A stretch of 64,000 nucleotides of DNA from Branchiostoma floridae (taxonomy: Eukaryota; Chordata; Leptocardii; Amphioxiformes; Branchiostomatidae). How positions within the stretch are numbered: the stretch's first letter is position 1; every line of letters starts with the position of its first letter. The stretch covers positions 19,816,410-19,880,409 of the forward strand of contig NC_049982.1 in the NCBI RefSeq assembly GCF_000003815.2. The letters run 5' to 3'. The position numbers and the translations under genes were made by a program. Of this stretch, positions 48,001-59,171 are shown piece by piece. The notes beneath the pieces were generated by a model that had not been told where the DNA came from, ran no database searches, and was given only the letters and a program-made list of their open reading frames with translations.

Positions 48001-51000
48001 CCATACATGTGTAGTAGAGATCACCAAGCAGGGACAATGCTTGATATGCCAGTTTCTTTATTTCACATACAGCTATCATACGAGAACCAAGCAGTCAATT
48101 GACCTCCGCCATGCACTACTACTTCCTTCCAAATCTTCTGCAAATGCGTGGCGTTAGTAATCCGGTCAATGAGTTCCTGCTGAATCCATGGAAGTACAGG
48201 CATCTGTCCGAGGTTCACTTTGACTTCTGTAACATCACCTGGGACCCCACCAGGAACTTCATGTCCTTCGACTTGGGGTATCCTGCAGAGGGAGCGGAAG
48301 ACGAGGTATTAATGCGAAATGACTGAACATAACAATCACTAACTGAGGATTGTGCGCGGTACTTGTGTACCAATGCTTGTTTAACACCTGAGCCATGCTA
48401 CGAGGCTTATCCGTATCGGGTCTCACTAATTACCGAAAATACCAAAAAACGTTCTAAAAAAGCCGAAGACAACCAAAAACAACTTTCACTAACTACCGAA
48501 ACAACTCTCACTATCAAGGAAAGCCGAGATTTGCTTGTGAGCAAATGCAGCATATTTCACTCCACCTCCCTCCCCATGCAACAATGCTGATCCACAGTTA
48601 CACATATGGAAAAATGAAACATTCCAAAATAAGGAAAATGGAGATTTCTGTGCCCTGATATTATAACAGAATAACATGAAATTTGGTATAGGGGTGCTCT
48701 GGATACTTGCACGTAGAACTTAACATTTTGGGCATACATTACATTAAGAGGATAATTCTTTCGGCCATTTTTCTCATTTGGATGTGATACTTACCTTTGT
48801 AATTTTGGCATACGCTTCTTTTATGTCAGAAAAACTTAGTGATGGCATTTTTCATTTTTGGAATGCCAATAAATCCCAGTCTGGATAGGCTTAAGTCTTT
48901 GATGAAAGTACTTCAAAGTCACTACCGCATCAGATTGAAAGACTGTTAACATTTACTTCCGGACTTTTTGTTTTCTTACAACGAGAACATTAAAATCCTT
49001 ATATGCTTGGTTTTGAATAATATTTTGAAAACATTTACTTCCCGTTGTTTTGTTGTTCGATAAGGAACGGGCTCGTCGATACATCAGTGAACTAGAAACC
49101 GACTTCACTCTTGTCATGCTACTGGAGTCCCTTGTGCTCCTCAGACGGCTGATGTGCTGGGAGATGCAAGATGTCTTTTACGTCACCAAGAACAATCGGA
49201 CATATTCATATAAAAAGGTTATTCCCTCTAAAGAACAGATTTCCAACCTGCGGAAGTGGAAAGCCGTGGATTACTTACTGTATGACACGTTCAACACGTC
49301 ACTTTGGCGCAAAATTGCAGCACAGGTAAGGATAAAACATTACGAGAGGTGTTCAGTAGTAATCTGTAACTTTATGACATTTTTTCCTGTTATGGTACTA
49401 GTTACAAAATTACACATCAATTAGTACTTCTTTGTGCAGCTGGAATCAAACCTTTACTCTAACTAGCCATAAGCTAAAATCTAAGGGCACAAACCGCCGT
49501 ACGTTTAACTGCTGGCTGATACGTGCAAAAACGTGGTCATCTTTTGGGATCCATAAGTGGCAAGTACCGCCTCTGTACGAACTCGTATGGAATCTAACGG
49601 ACTTGGGAGCACGCAGACACGCCGTAGCACGTAAAGCCTCGGTCTCAAAGCGCGTACGATTTGTTTCGATGGAGGTTTTAAGCGCAGTATAAGCGCAGTG
49701 CGTCGTAAGTCGATGAAGAATCGGAAGCAATAGTTTAAATATACAAAGCCGTGGTCACAAAGATCGTAGGACATCGTACGATGAGGTCAGAAGAGCGTAC
49801 CTAGTCCTGCGTCAATCGCAGTTAATCATAGTAAATCGAAGAGCCTCTTATGACGAAAAATAGAGCTGGAATGGATTTTGAACAAGTTTAAAGTTTCTCC
49901 ATCGTCGTACAATTTCGATTGCCCACATAACGGACTTCATTACAGCAATTTCATTTCTACTGATGACGTTGAATATTACTAATTTTTAGCATGTTGTGAT
50001 GGTTTCAGTTTTCCTTGATATTATCTTTCATGTAGAGGAACGTGTGAACAATCGTGCGTCATTGGAAAAAATTTTGAACATCATCCAAAGCGCTACGATG
50101 GCTGATTGTGCTTACGATTTTGCTGCGCTCATCGCATATGCATATATGCAGAATATGCTATCGGAATATAAGGAATATAAGGAAACCATGCGTACTAAGA
50201 ACGTGTAAGTACGGCCTGCATACGATAACTTGACAATCGCTCAGAGATCGTACTTTGTAAGCACACACAACTCACCACTTGTGCAGCGAATGGCCTCCCC
50301 TCCAAAAAACGTACGGATAAAAAACACGTATGGCCGGTTATGCCCTTAGCTTTACGGATCTTTTTTTGTCTATCAAACAGGGTGCGGACTTCCACGAGGA
50401 AGTATACTACTTTAGAGAGGTCAACACAAATGTCAACACGTACTGCGATGAGCGACAGGAAGGGACACCCAATCTCACAGTGGTAGCCTCGAGATGGAAT
50501 CTACAGTTTGAAGTCGACGCCAATTTTTGCCGTGTCATACAATCACGTGTATGTATTACTGTGCACTGACGAGGTTCTTAAATCTGCTTCATAACTAACC
50601 ATCTGCTTTTCTGGAAGCCACCAATAGATTCGAACGTTTGCCATAGAGTGAACACTGCTTGTAGGTATTGGCTTGTATCAGTAAGGCTGTATGTCACATT
50701 GGAAGGCTGGCGTCATTCTGCCATTTCTTAAGCCCCCTTCACACGAGAGCACGAATGAGCCGGGATGCCGTCGGAATGAATATTCTTTTCTATTCCTGGC
50801 AATTCGTAGTGTGTTCTAACTGCATTCCAGCTATTAGTGCCCGTTCTTTTGGCTACAGTCAAACCGCAGGTCAACCCAGAACGAGTTATTCTCTAATAGG
50901 GCATTCACACTGAGATCGAATCATCAGGAATCAAGCAGAACCAGCCGGAATGAAGTATTTGCAAAATTTGTGAAACATTCGGTGCCATTCCGAGTGGGTA

Positions 51001-51807
51001 TTCCAATGGGCCTTAAATCCCCTTCACANNNNNNNNNNNNNNNNNNNNNNNNNNNNNNNNNNNNNNNNNNNNNNNNNNNNNNNNNNNNNNNNNNNNNNNN
51101 NNNNNNNNNNNNNNNNNNNNNNNNNNNNNNNNNNNNNNNNNNNNNNNNNNNNNNNNNNNNNNNNNNNNNNNNNNNNNNNNCTCCACCGAATGAGATAAGA
51201 ATGTTCGAATAATGTGGGAGTGCCGCAGAATGCGGTTAGAATAGTTAGAATACACTTAGAATCCTGCTGATTCGGTTTCAGTGTGAAGGCCCTATTACGT
51301 ACGGTCGAACTAGGCTTAAACAAGGATTTGCATCTACTACAGTCCAGTAATGCCCAAGGCAACACATGGGAATGATAGAAAACCATAAGTTGCTCTCAAA
51401 ATCTTTTAAAATTCTGCCTCTTAACGAAATCACAAGACATTTAAGGCGTGACAGAAAAGTTACGTTATTCAATTTAAGTACTGTAGTTGTATAATTGTTG
51501 GTCAGACCAAGTCAATGAACACTTTCGCTGCAATTAAAAAGAATGACACCCCAAAACACAATTTTTCTGGTCCAATGTAAGTTAAAGATTCATGTATCGT
51601 ATAGACATCAGCAGCATATTGATTTCCTACCTTTTTATTTCTCAGGTAGACCAGCTTATGGTGCCACTGCGGAAAGGACAGAAGGGCGGACGGGCAATTC
51701 TGAGTGAAAGGGTTAACGTGTGGGCCGTCTCTCGAGGACAACGAACATTCAAATATACGGATGAGCGGGAACAATATGTAAAAATGCGTAATGAATCTTC
51801 TTGGTAG
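44862..51807 (+). CDS. GAL3ST-like: Galactose-3-O-sulfotransferase, GAL3ST family (6 coding exons, 431 aa)
   Basis: Golgi type II sulfotransferase expected to move sulfate from PAPS to the 3-OH of a terminal galactose (galactosylceramide, lactosylceramide or Gal-beta glycans). Coding exons: 44862-45004, 46205-46533, 48073-48305, 49065-49325, 50381-50548 and 51646-51807; all introns are GT-AG and every phase fits. The 431-aa product is close to human GAL3ST1 (423). Seen: membrane anchor about 9-25 after a basic RRRR; CIPRKKFVFIATHKTGT (70-86), the 5'-phosphosulfate loop with its Lys; IIREP followed by a Ser-rich turn and HYYF (159-174), the 3'-phosphate site; ESLVLLRRLMCWEMQDVFY, the family's most conserved downstream block; and FNTSLWRK. 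There are at least five N-X-S/T sites. The paralogue (GAL3ST1-4) is not resolved. AATAAA follows 82 bases after the stop. It lies 10 kb downstream of the B4GALNT-like gene on the same strand. Confidence 0.93.
45010..46200. other. GAL3ST intron 1, no feature
   Basis: Unique AT-rich sequence; no gene or clear repeat seen. Confidence 0.5.
46205..46533 (+). CDS. GAL3ST-like: GAL3ST-like coding exon 2 (PAPS loop)
   Basis: Acceptor ttttggcag ends at 46204 and donor GTAAGG starts at 46534. It encodes the stem and KKFVFIATHKTGTVTTSNIF. Later it has FNHLTYNKTWL and KFPANTAYI, parallel to the CNHMRF--L--LPPDT-FI region of vertebrate enzymes. Phase 1 out. Confidence 0.92.
46941..47940 (+). repeat. Long dispersed repeat, copy D, in GAL3ST intron 2
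   Basis: Starts actagagttcggctacctta with tacctccatgaaatattta and ends aatataacctccattacatt followed by tcatggg. All internal landmarks of the 11312 family are present in order, with small deletions. Confidence 0.8.
48073..48305 (+). CDS. GAL3ST-like: GAL3ST-like coding exon 3
   Basis: Encodes SIIREPSSQLTSAMHYYF, the 3'-phosphate-binding segment, then NPVNEFLLNPWKY and FDLGYPAEGAEDE. The donor GTATTA at 48306 is poor, but phase 0 joins exon 4 and the frame would otherwise stop within two codons. Confidence 0.88.
48310..49060. other. GAL3ST intron 3, no feature
   Basis: No gene or clear repeat; only short taccgaaa-type phrases near 48430-48500. Confidence 0.5.
49065..49325 (+). CDS. GAL3ST-like: GAL3ST-like coding exon 4
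   Basis: An 87-codon phase 0-0 exon encoding LETDFTLVMLLESLVLLRRL, CWEMQDVFY and YDTFNTSLWRK. These match the LVLVAEYFDESLVLL and LCWELEDVLY blocks of human GAL3ST1. Acceptor ttgttcgataag is pyrimidine-poor at its end; donor GTAAGG. Confidence 0.92.
49479..50351. mobile_element. 0.87-kb inverted-repeat element in GAL3ST intron 4
   Basis: Left end ctaagggcacaaaccgccgt followed by acgttt; right end (reverse complement) ctaagggcataaccggccat followed by acgtgtttt. Many cgtacg, atcgtac and cgatt palindromic words fill the interior. No protein was recognised. The end of a relative is at 33024. Confidence 0.7.
50381..50548 (+). CDS. GAL3ST-like: GAL3ST-like coding exon 5
   Basis: Acceptor ctatcaaacag ends at 50380 and donor GTATGT starts at 50549. 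It encodes 56 codons, GADFHEEVYYFREVNTNVNT to RVIQSR, with a sequon (NLT) and two Cys. Phase 0-0. Confidence 0.85.
50729..51296. mobile_element. Inverted-repeat element(s) in GAL3ST intron 5
   Basis: tagggcattcacactgagat followed by cgaatcatcagga at 50897 is mirrored by tcctgctgattcggtttcag followed by tgtgaaggcccta ending at 51294. An outer cccccttcacacgag at 50731 and ccccttcaca at 51019 suggest a second, related element, whose other end is lost in the gap at 51029-51180. The words are shared with 57716-58533. Confidence 0.7.
51029..51180. other. Assembly gap (152 N)
   Basis: Run of N within the inverted-repeat element of GAL3ST intron 5. Confidence 0.99.
51646..51807 (+). CDS. GAL3ST-like: GAL3ST-like coding exon 6 (C terminus)
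   Basis: Acceptor tttatttctcag ends at 51645. It encodes VDQLMVPLRKGQKGGRAILS and a lysine/arginine-rich tail ending MRNESSW, with TAG at 51805-51807. Confidence 0.85.
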   Translation, partial: VDQLMVPLRKGQKGGRAILSERVNVWAVSRGQRTFKYTDEREQYVKMRNESSW

Positions 51808-51888
51808 GTCATACTTTGCATGGCTCCACTGCAAAGCAGTGCAATAGCACTGAGTTGGACAACCCTGCTGGGTAAAGATGACAGAAAT

Positions 51889-51894
51889 AATAAA
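51889..51894 (+). terminator. GAL3ST-like: Polyadenylation signal cluster of the GAL3ST-like gene
   Basis: AATAAA at 51889 within a run of (taaa)n, 82 bases after the stop codon, implying a short 3' UTR. Confidence 0.7.
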
Positions 51895-51899
51895 TAAAT

Positions 51900-52780
51900 A
51901 AATAAATGATAAATACTTATAGATCATACAATCTGTCCGTTACATCTCTTGTTTGCATTATAAAGACCAAATGGTGATAACTCCAAAAATACACGCGTAC
52001 GATTATATATTGTTGTCGTGTGTCTATTACGTTATGACCAGGGCAAAGAGTAGGTGTAACTTCGACAAGGTAGTTTACAAATAACAAAATGAATCGATAG
52101 AGAGGTGCGTCAATATCTTTAGAATTGCATTCCTAAGTTGTTGTTATTTTCTTATTGTTGTTTATTTCCTTTTACACTGAACAACTGGAAAGGCCGACAT
52201 TTGCTCGCGAGAAAAAAATATTTTAGTCAATCTCAATCCCAAAGTAAAGACGCTACTGCCTTTAATCCTTTTTTGTCGCTGATAAGAACAAACTGAAGAA
52301 CTATAGGAACATATATTACAGCTTTGATACATCAAATAAGTTTTTTTTTTCTTAACAAAATTATCTTTTCAATTTTACGAAAACTGATAAGAAATAGTGT
52401 TAATTTTCAAGATGCCTGTGTTATGTTTTTCAGCTTCTTCTAATACTAGACAAAACCCCGCGTGGGGCATGATGTCTAGGACATACTCATGATCAGAGGC
52501 CTAACCCAAGTGTGGCCGGTGGTGGTGGTGCAAGCCGTCAACAAAATTAAAAAAAAAAAAAAAGTGGTGCATAAATAAACGAACAACGTGATACTGTACA
52601 TTGCCACACTATGTATAGGCTCCTACCCTTACAGCTGGGTGAAGCCGGGGGTAGCCATAGTACTTGGCTACCCTAGCTTTGAAGCTATCTGTGGTCATAG
52701 CTTCCGTAAGGTGTTGCGGTACTGCATCTCATTATATTTCAGCCATACATAGTATGGTGAAATATATTGTATTCGTAATG
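51900..52780. other. Intergenic, no gene seen
   Basis: Mostly AT-rich, with an A-run at 52550-52563. No supported coding sequence. Confidence 0.5.
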
Positions 52781-52806
52781 TTTCTTTCTTTCTTTCTTTC
52801 TTTCTC
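52781..52806. repeat. (TTTC)n microsatellite
   Basis: Six tandem tttc units. Confidence 0.95.
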
Positions 52807-52974
52807 CTGTCAAATCTTCAAAGTGATTCATCTCCGCCGTTCCTGGACCGAATGACCTGAAATTTGGCACAGGGGTAGAGTGGGCCAATACCTTGATGCT
52901 TTTTTCCCATTTTTTTCATATCTGCCTCTAAAATGATTTTATTGAGATTTTTTGGTCAATTTTAGACCAAAACT

Positions 52975-53515
52975 GTATATTTTGGCCCCTGTACCCTGGT
53001 ATTACAACCAAATGAGCTGAAATTTGACAGAGATCTGCCTTGATAATGCCCCCATATAAATTCGATAACATTTTTGGTGTACAGTACAACAAAATGCTTA
53101 TTTTTGCGATTTTTTGACCAATTTTTGACCAAAAAAGGACACTTTTGGCCCCTGTACCCTGGTATTACAACCAAATGAGCTGAAATTTGACAGAGATGTG
53201 CCTTGATAATGCCCTCATATAAATTCAATAACACTTTTGGTGTACAGTACAACAAAATGCTTATTTTTGCGATTTTTTTTACCAATTTTTTACCAAAAAA
53301 GGACACTTTTGGCTCCTGTACCTTGGTATTGCAACCGAATGAGCTGAAATTTGACACAGATGTGCCTTGATAATCCCTTCATATAAATTCAATAACACTT
53401 TTGGTGTACAGTGCAACAAAATGCTTATTTTTGCGATTTTTGGCCAATTTTTTACCAAAAAAGGACACTTTTGGCTCCTGTACCCTGGTATTACAATTAA
53501 ATGACCTGAAATTTG
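52975..53515. repeat. Minisatellite of about 163 bp, 3-4 units
   Basis: Each unit begins ttttggc(c/t)cctgtacc(c/t)tgg (starts near 52979, 53143, 53309 and 53468), continues aaatgagctgaaatttgaca and ends ttgcgattttt--ccaa and aaaaaaggacac. A fifth decayed start is near 54078. It produces an apparent repeat protein on the reverse strand, which I regard as artefact. Confidence 0.93.
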
Positions 53516-54796
53516 GTATAGATAGGCATGGGATACTTTGTAACAAGATTCAAGTAAAATTTTTGACATAAACAACTTTAAAATGATTAATTTTGGCACT
53601 TTTCTGAGGGGAAATTTGTTTTCTTTTGGCCTCCTGACGTGACCTTCCGTGACCCCGCACAGAGCCACACCTGTGCGCGTCAGTCGGAGAGTTAATTGAA
53701 TCAAAGACCTAGCCAATCAGCGAAGAGGAGGCCAAAGGCTAATTAATATTCATAAGCGGGGCCTCATGATCCCGTATATAGCAGTGTTCCCGCCAGGGGG
53801 AGCGAAGCCCGCCTAAGGCTCTCGCATTTCAGAAGGCTCTATATTGTATCAGTTCTTAGGGGCATATCTATGATAATCGCAGCAGTCACTTAACCTCTCT
53901 TCAGGAGTTTAGCGTAACACTATTTCAGGTCAAACCGTCAAAGGCAACTAAAAACAAACTTTAACGTTACTGAGTTCAACAGTACTTATAACTTGTTATC
54001 CGAAGTTGAAACGCTAGCGATGGTATTTTCGCTGCGCTGTTAGCTCCGTGCGACTGTTGTTGACGGTCTTATAACGGTATATTTTGCACCCCTGTACCCT
54101 GGTATGAGTAACATTTGGTATAGATAGGCATAAGATAGTTGGTAAAATGATCCAAGTAAAATTTTTGGCGTAAAGTACTGTAAAAGGCTTAATTACAGCA
54201 CTTTTTTTAGGGGAAATTGGTTTTCTTTCGTTCTCCATGCCATGACCTTTCGGACGTTCACCCCACAGAGCCGACATCTACACCTGCGTCTAGCCGGCAG
54301 GAAGAGTTAATTCAATTAATGGTTCGAAGGCTAATTAATATTCATAAGCGGGACCACACAATACGTTACTTGAAGACTCAGGCCGTACAGACTTCTCGCC
54401 AGGATTTTTTCAAAGCGTCGGACAGGGGTACGGGGGCCGCCGAATGTCCCTGGCGGGGTCCAGGGGCAGGGCCACTGTGGGGGGACCCAGGTGGGCGAAG
54501 CCCCCCCGGAAGCACTTGCATTTTAGACTATTGAGAAGGCGTCTTTTATCAGTTTTTTTAGGGCCATATCTACGATAATCGTAGCAGTCACTTACTTCTC
54601 TTCAGCAGTTTGACTTTAAAATATTTCGGGTCAAAGCTTCAAAGACAACTAAAACCTCATAAACAACAAACTTTACTTAGCTCAACAGTATACAAAAATA
54701 TTGTACGGGTTGCCATCCTTAGTTGAAGCGCTTATTTATAGCGCTAGTATCTTCGCTGCGCCGTTAGCCGCCGTGCGACTTTTGTTGACGGTCTGA
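53515..54796. repeat. Tandem duplication of a 0.55-0.7-kb segment
   Basis: 53515-54072 recurs at 54112-54796. Shared landmarks in order: ggtatagataggcat, aggggaaatt-gttttcttt, aggctaattaatattcataa, gataatcg-agcagtcactta and tgcg-c-gttag--ccgtgcg. The second copy carries about 140 extra GC-rich bases (54400-54520). The first copy has CCAAT (53713-53717) and TATATA (53775-53780) about 60 bases apart, like a promoter. Confidence 0.8.
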
Positions 54797-54799
54797 TAT

Positions 54800-55640
54800 C
54801 CCTACGTCGCCGCCTCGCTGACATTCCCATGTTTCAAGAAAAATACCCAGCAAAAAATGCTGTACTGCGTCAAATTCTATTCTATAAAACATGTGGGACT
54901 CAGTGTTACAGTCTAAATATTTTGTAGAAGCACCGCTGTAGGAAAGAAGGTCCAAGCAATGTAAAACATCACGTAGCATGAAGTTCGTTGTCAACTGGCA
55001 CACAGCACATGACTGTTTGAAACTCTAAGTCTAATCAACAGTGTTTGATTGATAGCCGGCGGTCCTTTGATGAAGTCGGCGAAAGGTGCGTTAGTTAGAA
55101 AATCTGCGTTTAGTTTTGATACGTAATTATAAGTTAGACAGTGGCGAGAATGATTATTTTCTCATCAACATTTCTCTTCAGAATTATTTGAACTTAATTG
55201 TACATCTAAACAATTGGCTTACCTGTGCAATGTTTATATGATTAATGATCATGTGTAACGTATGGCTCCTAGTCAATAGATCAGCATTTTCTCTATAGTG
55301 ACCACTTGTCTATAGTGGCCACATTTCCTAGTGCTGTTGTTGTTTGACATAAACTTTGAACATTTAAATTGTAAGTAACTTTTTAAACTGCCTCAGAAGT
55401 TCTCAGCCCAATAAAACACTCTCAGCGCCAGGTAGACAGACTGGCCAGACAGACGAAAATAAATCCTTCGAACAAGGTTCAATCGTATCTTCATGGGTCT
55501 GGCAGGAAGTTGTTAAACTAAAATAAGAATAGGCTCGATGGCTGATTGCATACAAAGTAAAACAGTTTAACAGTTTTACAGCTTGAAGAAAACAAACCGC
55601 TCCTACTAGTACCTGCACCTGCTTGATAATTATTAAATCG
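54800..55640. other. Intergenic, no gene seen
   Basis: No supported gene or repeat apart from a small ctatagtg-ccac pair near 55295-55322. Confidence 0.45.
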
Positions 55641-55644
55641 TATG

Positions 55645-55744
55645 NNNNNNNNNNNNNNNNNNNNNNNNNNNNNNNNNNNNNNNNNNNNNNNNNNNNNNNN
55701 NNNNNNNNNNNNNNNNNNNNNNNNNNNNNNNNNNNNNNNNNNNN
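55645..55744. other. Assembly gap (100 N)
   Basis: Run of 100 N, immediately left of a LINE fragment. Confidence 0.99.
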
Positions 55745-55825
55745 TCTATGTGTGTATTCCATTTCAGGTTGTGTGAGAGTATGATACCTAGATAAGGGTG
55801 TTGCAATGTAGACTCAGTCAAGGGG
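55745..55825 (-). mobile_element. LINE reverse-transcriptase fragment
   Basis: The reverse strand reads TESTLQHPYLGIILSHNLKW and NTHI. The YLG-x-LS-x-LKW-x-x-HI phrase is a standard RT thumb-region signature. The rest is lost in the gap. Confidence 0.7.
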
Positions 55826-55829
55826 TTCT

Positions 55830-57715
55830 GAAAACATTGGTTTTGAGGTAGCCTTTGCCTGTTTGGTCTTTGGTCGTAACAGAAAGGGGTTTTTGTTTAA
55901 TATTTCTTCGTATCTTCAAGTCACATGTGCCGTCATTTTCTCCTTTCAGCACAGAAAAACTATGCCTTAATCAATGTTTTAAGTGCGTTTTCTGTTTCTT
56001 GCAAATGAGAGTTTTGCGTTAACATTACACATTTTGTTTAATTACACCTGGTGTTTCTTGAAAAGAACAAGGAAAAGTATATCAAGACTAATACTTTTCA
56101 AAAAGTTTTGTTTCACCTGTTACTACAATCACATTTTAGATTTACGAAGTATGATTTGAAACAATGTTTAATTTCAAGATGTTTTTAGACAGCAGAAAAT
56201 GACTGTCCACATTGACAGAAACTTCTCAGTTGAAAGACAACCAATTCACACAATTACCTATACCTTTGTCTCATTAACATACGCATCAAACACACGTTTG
56301 TCGCATCTCACGATCCGAAGTAGTCTTGCTTTTTTCGCACGCTCTTTTCCAGAAAATTTCCTAAATTAGATTATATCTAGTCAGATAAGGGAGTTCTTAA
56401 AGAATGTTATGACTTTTCTTTGGGATCAGTCTACTTCCTGGGCTAGATATATTTGAGGGCAAGTGTCGATGGTTTCAAGTTGAACTCAACTTTTTAGTCT
56501 GTAATTATTCCTCACGAATGTCAACAGAGAAACAGTCTTTCTTGTATTCTGTAAATAAAAGTTGATGAATATTTACTCTCTATGTAAGATGGTGCACATG
56601 TGACCTTAATTATAATGTGGAACCTGACCATGACCTGACCCCTCCTCCTCAAACTACTGTTTTATTGGATCCAAACTCCAAATCAAGATCAGGCCTTGGG
56701 GAAGACTAGCGGGCTGCCCCTGCACCAAGGTTCACAGAGAACAGGAGTGAATGGCAGTTCGTAAAATACAAGAGACATGACATCATGCCAGTCGTCGGCG
56801 CCTAACCACATATTTTGTACCATTAGTGGTGCACCCTGCCGTGTGTGGGATTCTCTCAGTCATCTCCACAACTTGGCTAGCTCGTATTTACTCGCACCCA
56901 CACATGTACCGCGGGTCTCGCCTCGATGGTTTCAAGTTGAACTCAACTGTTTCGTCTATAATTCTTCACGTAGATCAGCAGATAGACAGTGTTTCCTGTA
57001 TTTATTTGTCTAGAGTCGAAAGGTTGTCTTTGGAGGCTGTACTTTATGCGATACTTAGAGACGAGGGCAGACTGCACAGGCTTTAGAAAGACTGACCCTC
57101 CCGATGTTACCTTTTGTTCTTGAACCATGGCTAGACATACGTAGACCTACTAAAAATGTTTGTAAAAAAAGTTTCACTAATGACAAGGATTTTATTGTCA
57201 AAACATCAGAATGAAACAGTATGTATTGTATTCTACACCTCATTTGGGGAGTGGTTATACAAGGTAAGGACTAAGGAGTGAGAGAAACGTCTTTTCTGAG
57301 TTTGGGTAAATGTACAGAGGCTTCTCCTCAACTATTTATTGTGACATAACACAAAAGGAAGGCATATAACATGTCATGGAGCTGATGTCAACCATGCCAA
57401 ACTGATATCATCTGTTCCGTCTCTTCTGTTTATAACGTTACCATAGTTAGTCCCTCTATAGGCCTAATAAAAGTTCTTTACAGGTCCTGTGTGATTCATG
57501 TACAGGATGTGTGCACCAGTAACATATTGTCATTTCAAACTTTGACTAATGTAGTACGTGATTCTAAACGTTCACTGAAAATTTGAACTTCTGTCCTCAC
57601 AAGTTGCGCTCGTGACCTTGTCGTGTTTGCCGGTTCCACACCTCACAAAGGTGGGATCATCGTGCCGTTAGTGATGGTCTGCACATAACACACCCTCCCT
57701 TACTAGCGCGTCCTT
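55830..57715. other. Intergenic, no supported gene
   Basis: A phrase of about 40 bases (cgatggtttcaagttgaact followed by caact) occurs at 56468 and 56923, each followed by related sequence for some 90 bases, so a short direct duplication is present. No coding exon was supported. Confidence 0.45.
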
Positions 57716-58533
57716 ATACCCCCTTCACAATAGGCGCGATTCGATCGGAAGACTAGTTTACGAACTCTGATTGACATTTTCGTGAGTAAGACGTCCGGTG
57801 TTCTCACGATCATCTTGCGATTTTTAGGGATCGCCGGCAGTTTCCAGGAGTCTTACGACGGTCGCGGTGCAGCGAAACATGTTCTTAACATATGCGACTA
57901 GTCGAAGGAAATCTCCAAAATCGCACAGCTGTTACCGAGTCGCAGATTGTGCGTACAAATCGTGCGTACCTTGCAAGGGTATCGGTCAATAGTCTTGCGT
58001 CAATCCAACGATTGAAGACCGATAGGCGAGCAAAGACATAGTTATTAATCATCGAGCGTAAATCGGATGGCGAACGCCCGTCAGTTGGGCAACGTTCGGG
58101 CGACGTTCGTCCGACTTCCGTTTGTTTACAAATATTGAATTTCTGGGAATGCGAGGGTAATTCTAACATTGTGGCCCCTGTGGCAGTATGTAGGCTGACT
58201 TTGTGACACACTTTCTTTTCTTGCGTCATTTCTATTATGCCCGCGCATTCCATTCATTGTTTAAAAAGATTACGACAACAAAATAAGCAACATTTATTGA
58301 TCTCTTGCCTTTTTTTAGGAACGTTTTGTGTTACCTTGTCCGCGTGCAAGAGGTCATGGGAGGTTTATTATCATAGATTTATTCACCGTCGATCTCACGA
58401 GCCTCGCGTATATGTGAGGGGGACAGTTTTGAGGCGAAAAATACGCAAGACCATCTTAAGATCTTAAAATCAGCCGACCTTCCTGCGATCGCGAAGAACG
58501 TCCGAAGATCGTATATAATGTGAAGGGGGTATT
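57716..58533. mobile_element. 0.8-kb MITE with TA-type ends
   Basis: tacccccttcacaatag at the left and tataatgtgaagggggta at the right are inverted, bordered by TA on each side as expected for Tc1/mariner-like insertion. The interior is dense in cgatc, cgtcc and tcgcgat words and encodes nothing recognisable. Ends are related to those at 50729. Confidence 0.75.
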
Positions 58534-59171
58534 ACAACTATGTGACCTTAGCGATCTTTGTTCCTTGCGCAGTTCGCAACAGGAGTTTTTCATTTCATAA
58601 CATGTGAAGGTAGGGGGGTATTTCTTGTTTGAATTCCGGACACATTTCTTGTGTAGTCTTTGAGATCCCGCTTCCTCACTGAACATGATTCGGAAGTGCA
58701 ATGGGCGGTTCATCGGAGGAGGGGTATGTGTCAACCCAACCAACTCCCTTTAATATAAGTTACTTTCCCTAAATCTCAGGGTGTTTAAAAAAGCAATGGT
58801 TGCACCCCTAAACGTATCCAATGGACTCTCCCCCACATTGACAGCATCCCTTCACATCACCACTGTCGTCAGCTTTCTTCACCTTTTGACAACCACTTGT
58901 TACTTGGAATCGCTCCCGGGTCGCGCCGCCTCGCGAAAATACTTGATGCCGTATATTGCTGGAAGACACGGAAGTGCAAATACACCCCTCCTCGGTGTCA
59001 GGCCGCCCCACGTGGAAGAATTCGACCCGACTTTGTGTGTTTATTCCTACGTGACATGCCCAGGCCGGTTTGGTAGGCGCTTAGGGCCGATGTGCTAGTT
59101 CATAAGGTAGAGAGGCAGCGGCAGATACAGTTCACTCCTGTACACACTAGAGGATAAGTGGTGCCAGAAGT

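Noticed and set aside
52962-53716. Long reverse-strand frames with a repeated Cys/Lys-rich protein pattern
   Set aside because: They follow exactly the 163-bp minisatellite; the unit length and low complexity explain the open frames.
57885-58253. 122-codon reverse-strand frame
   Set aside because: It is wholly inside the inverted-repeat element and shows no protein motif.
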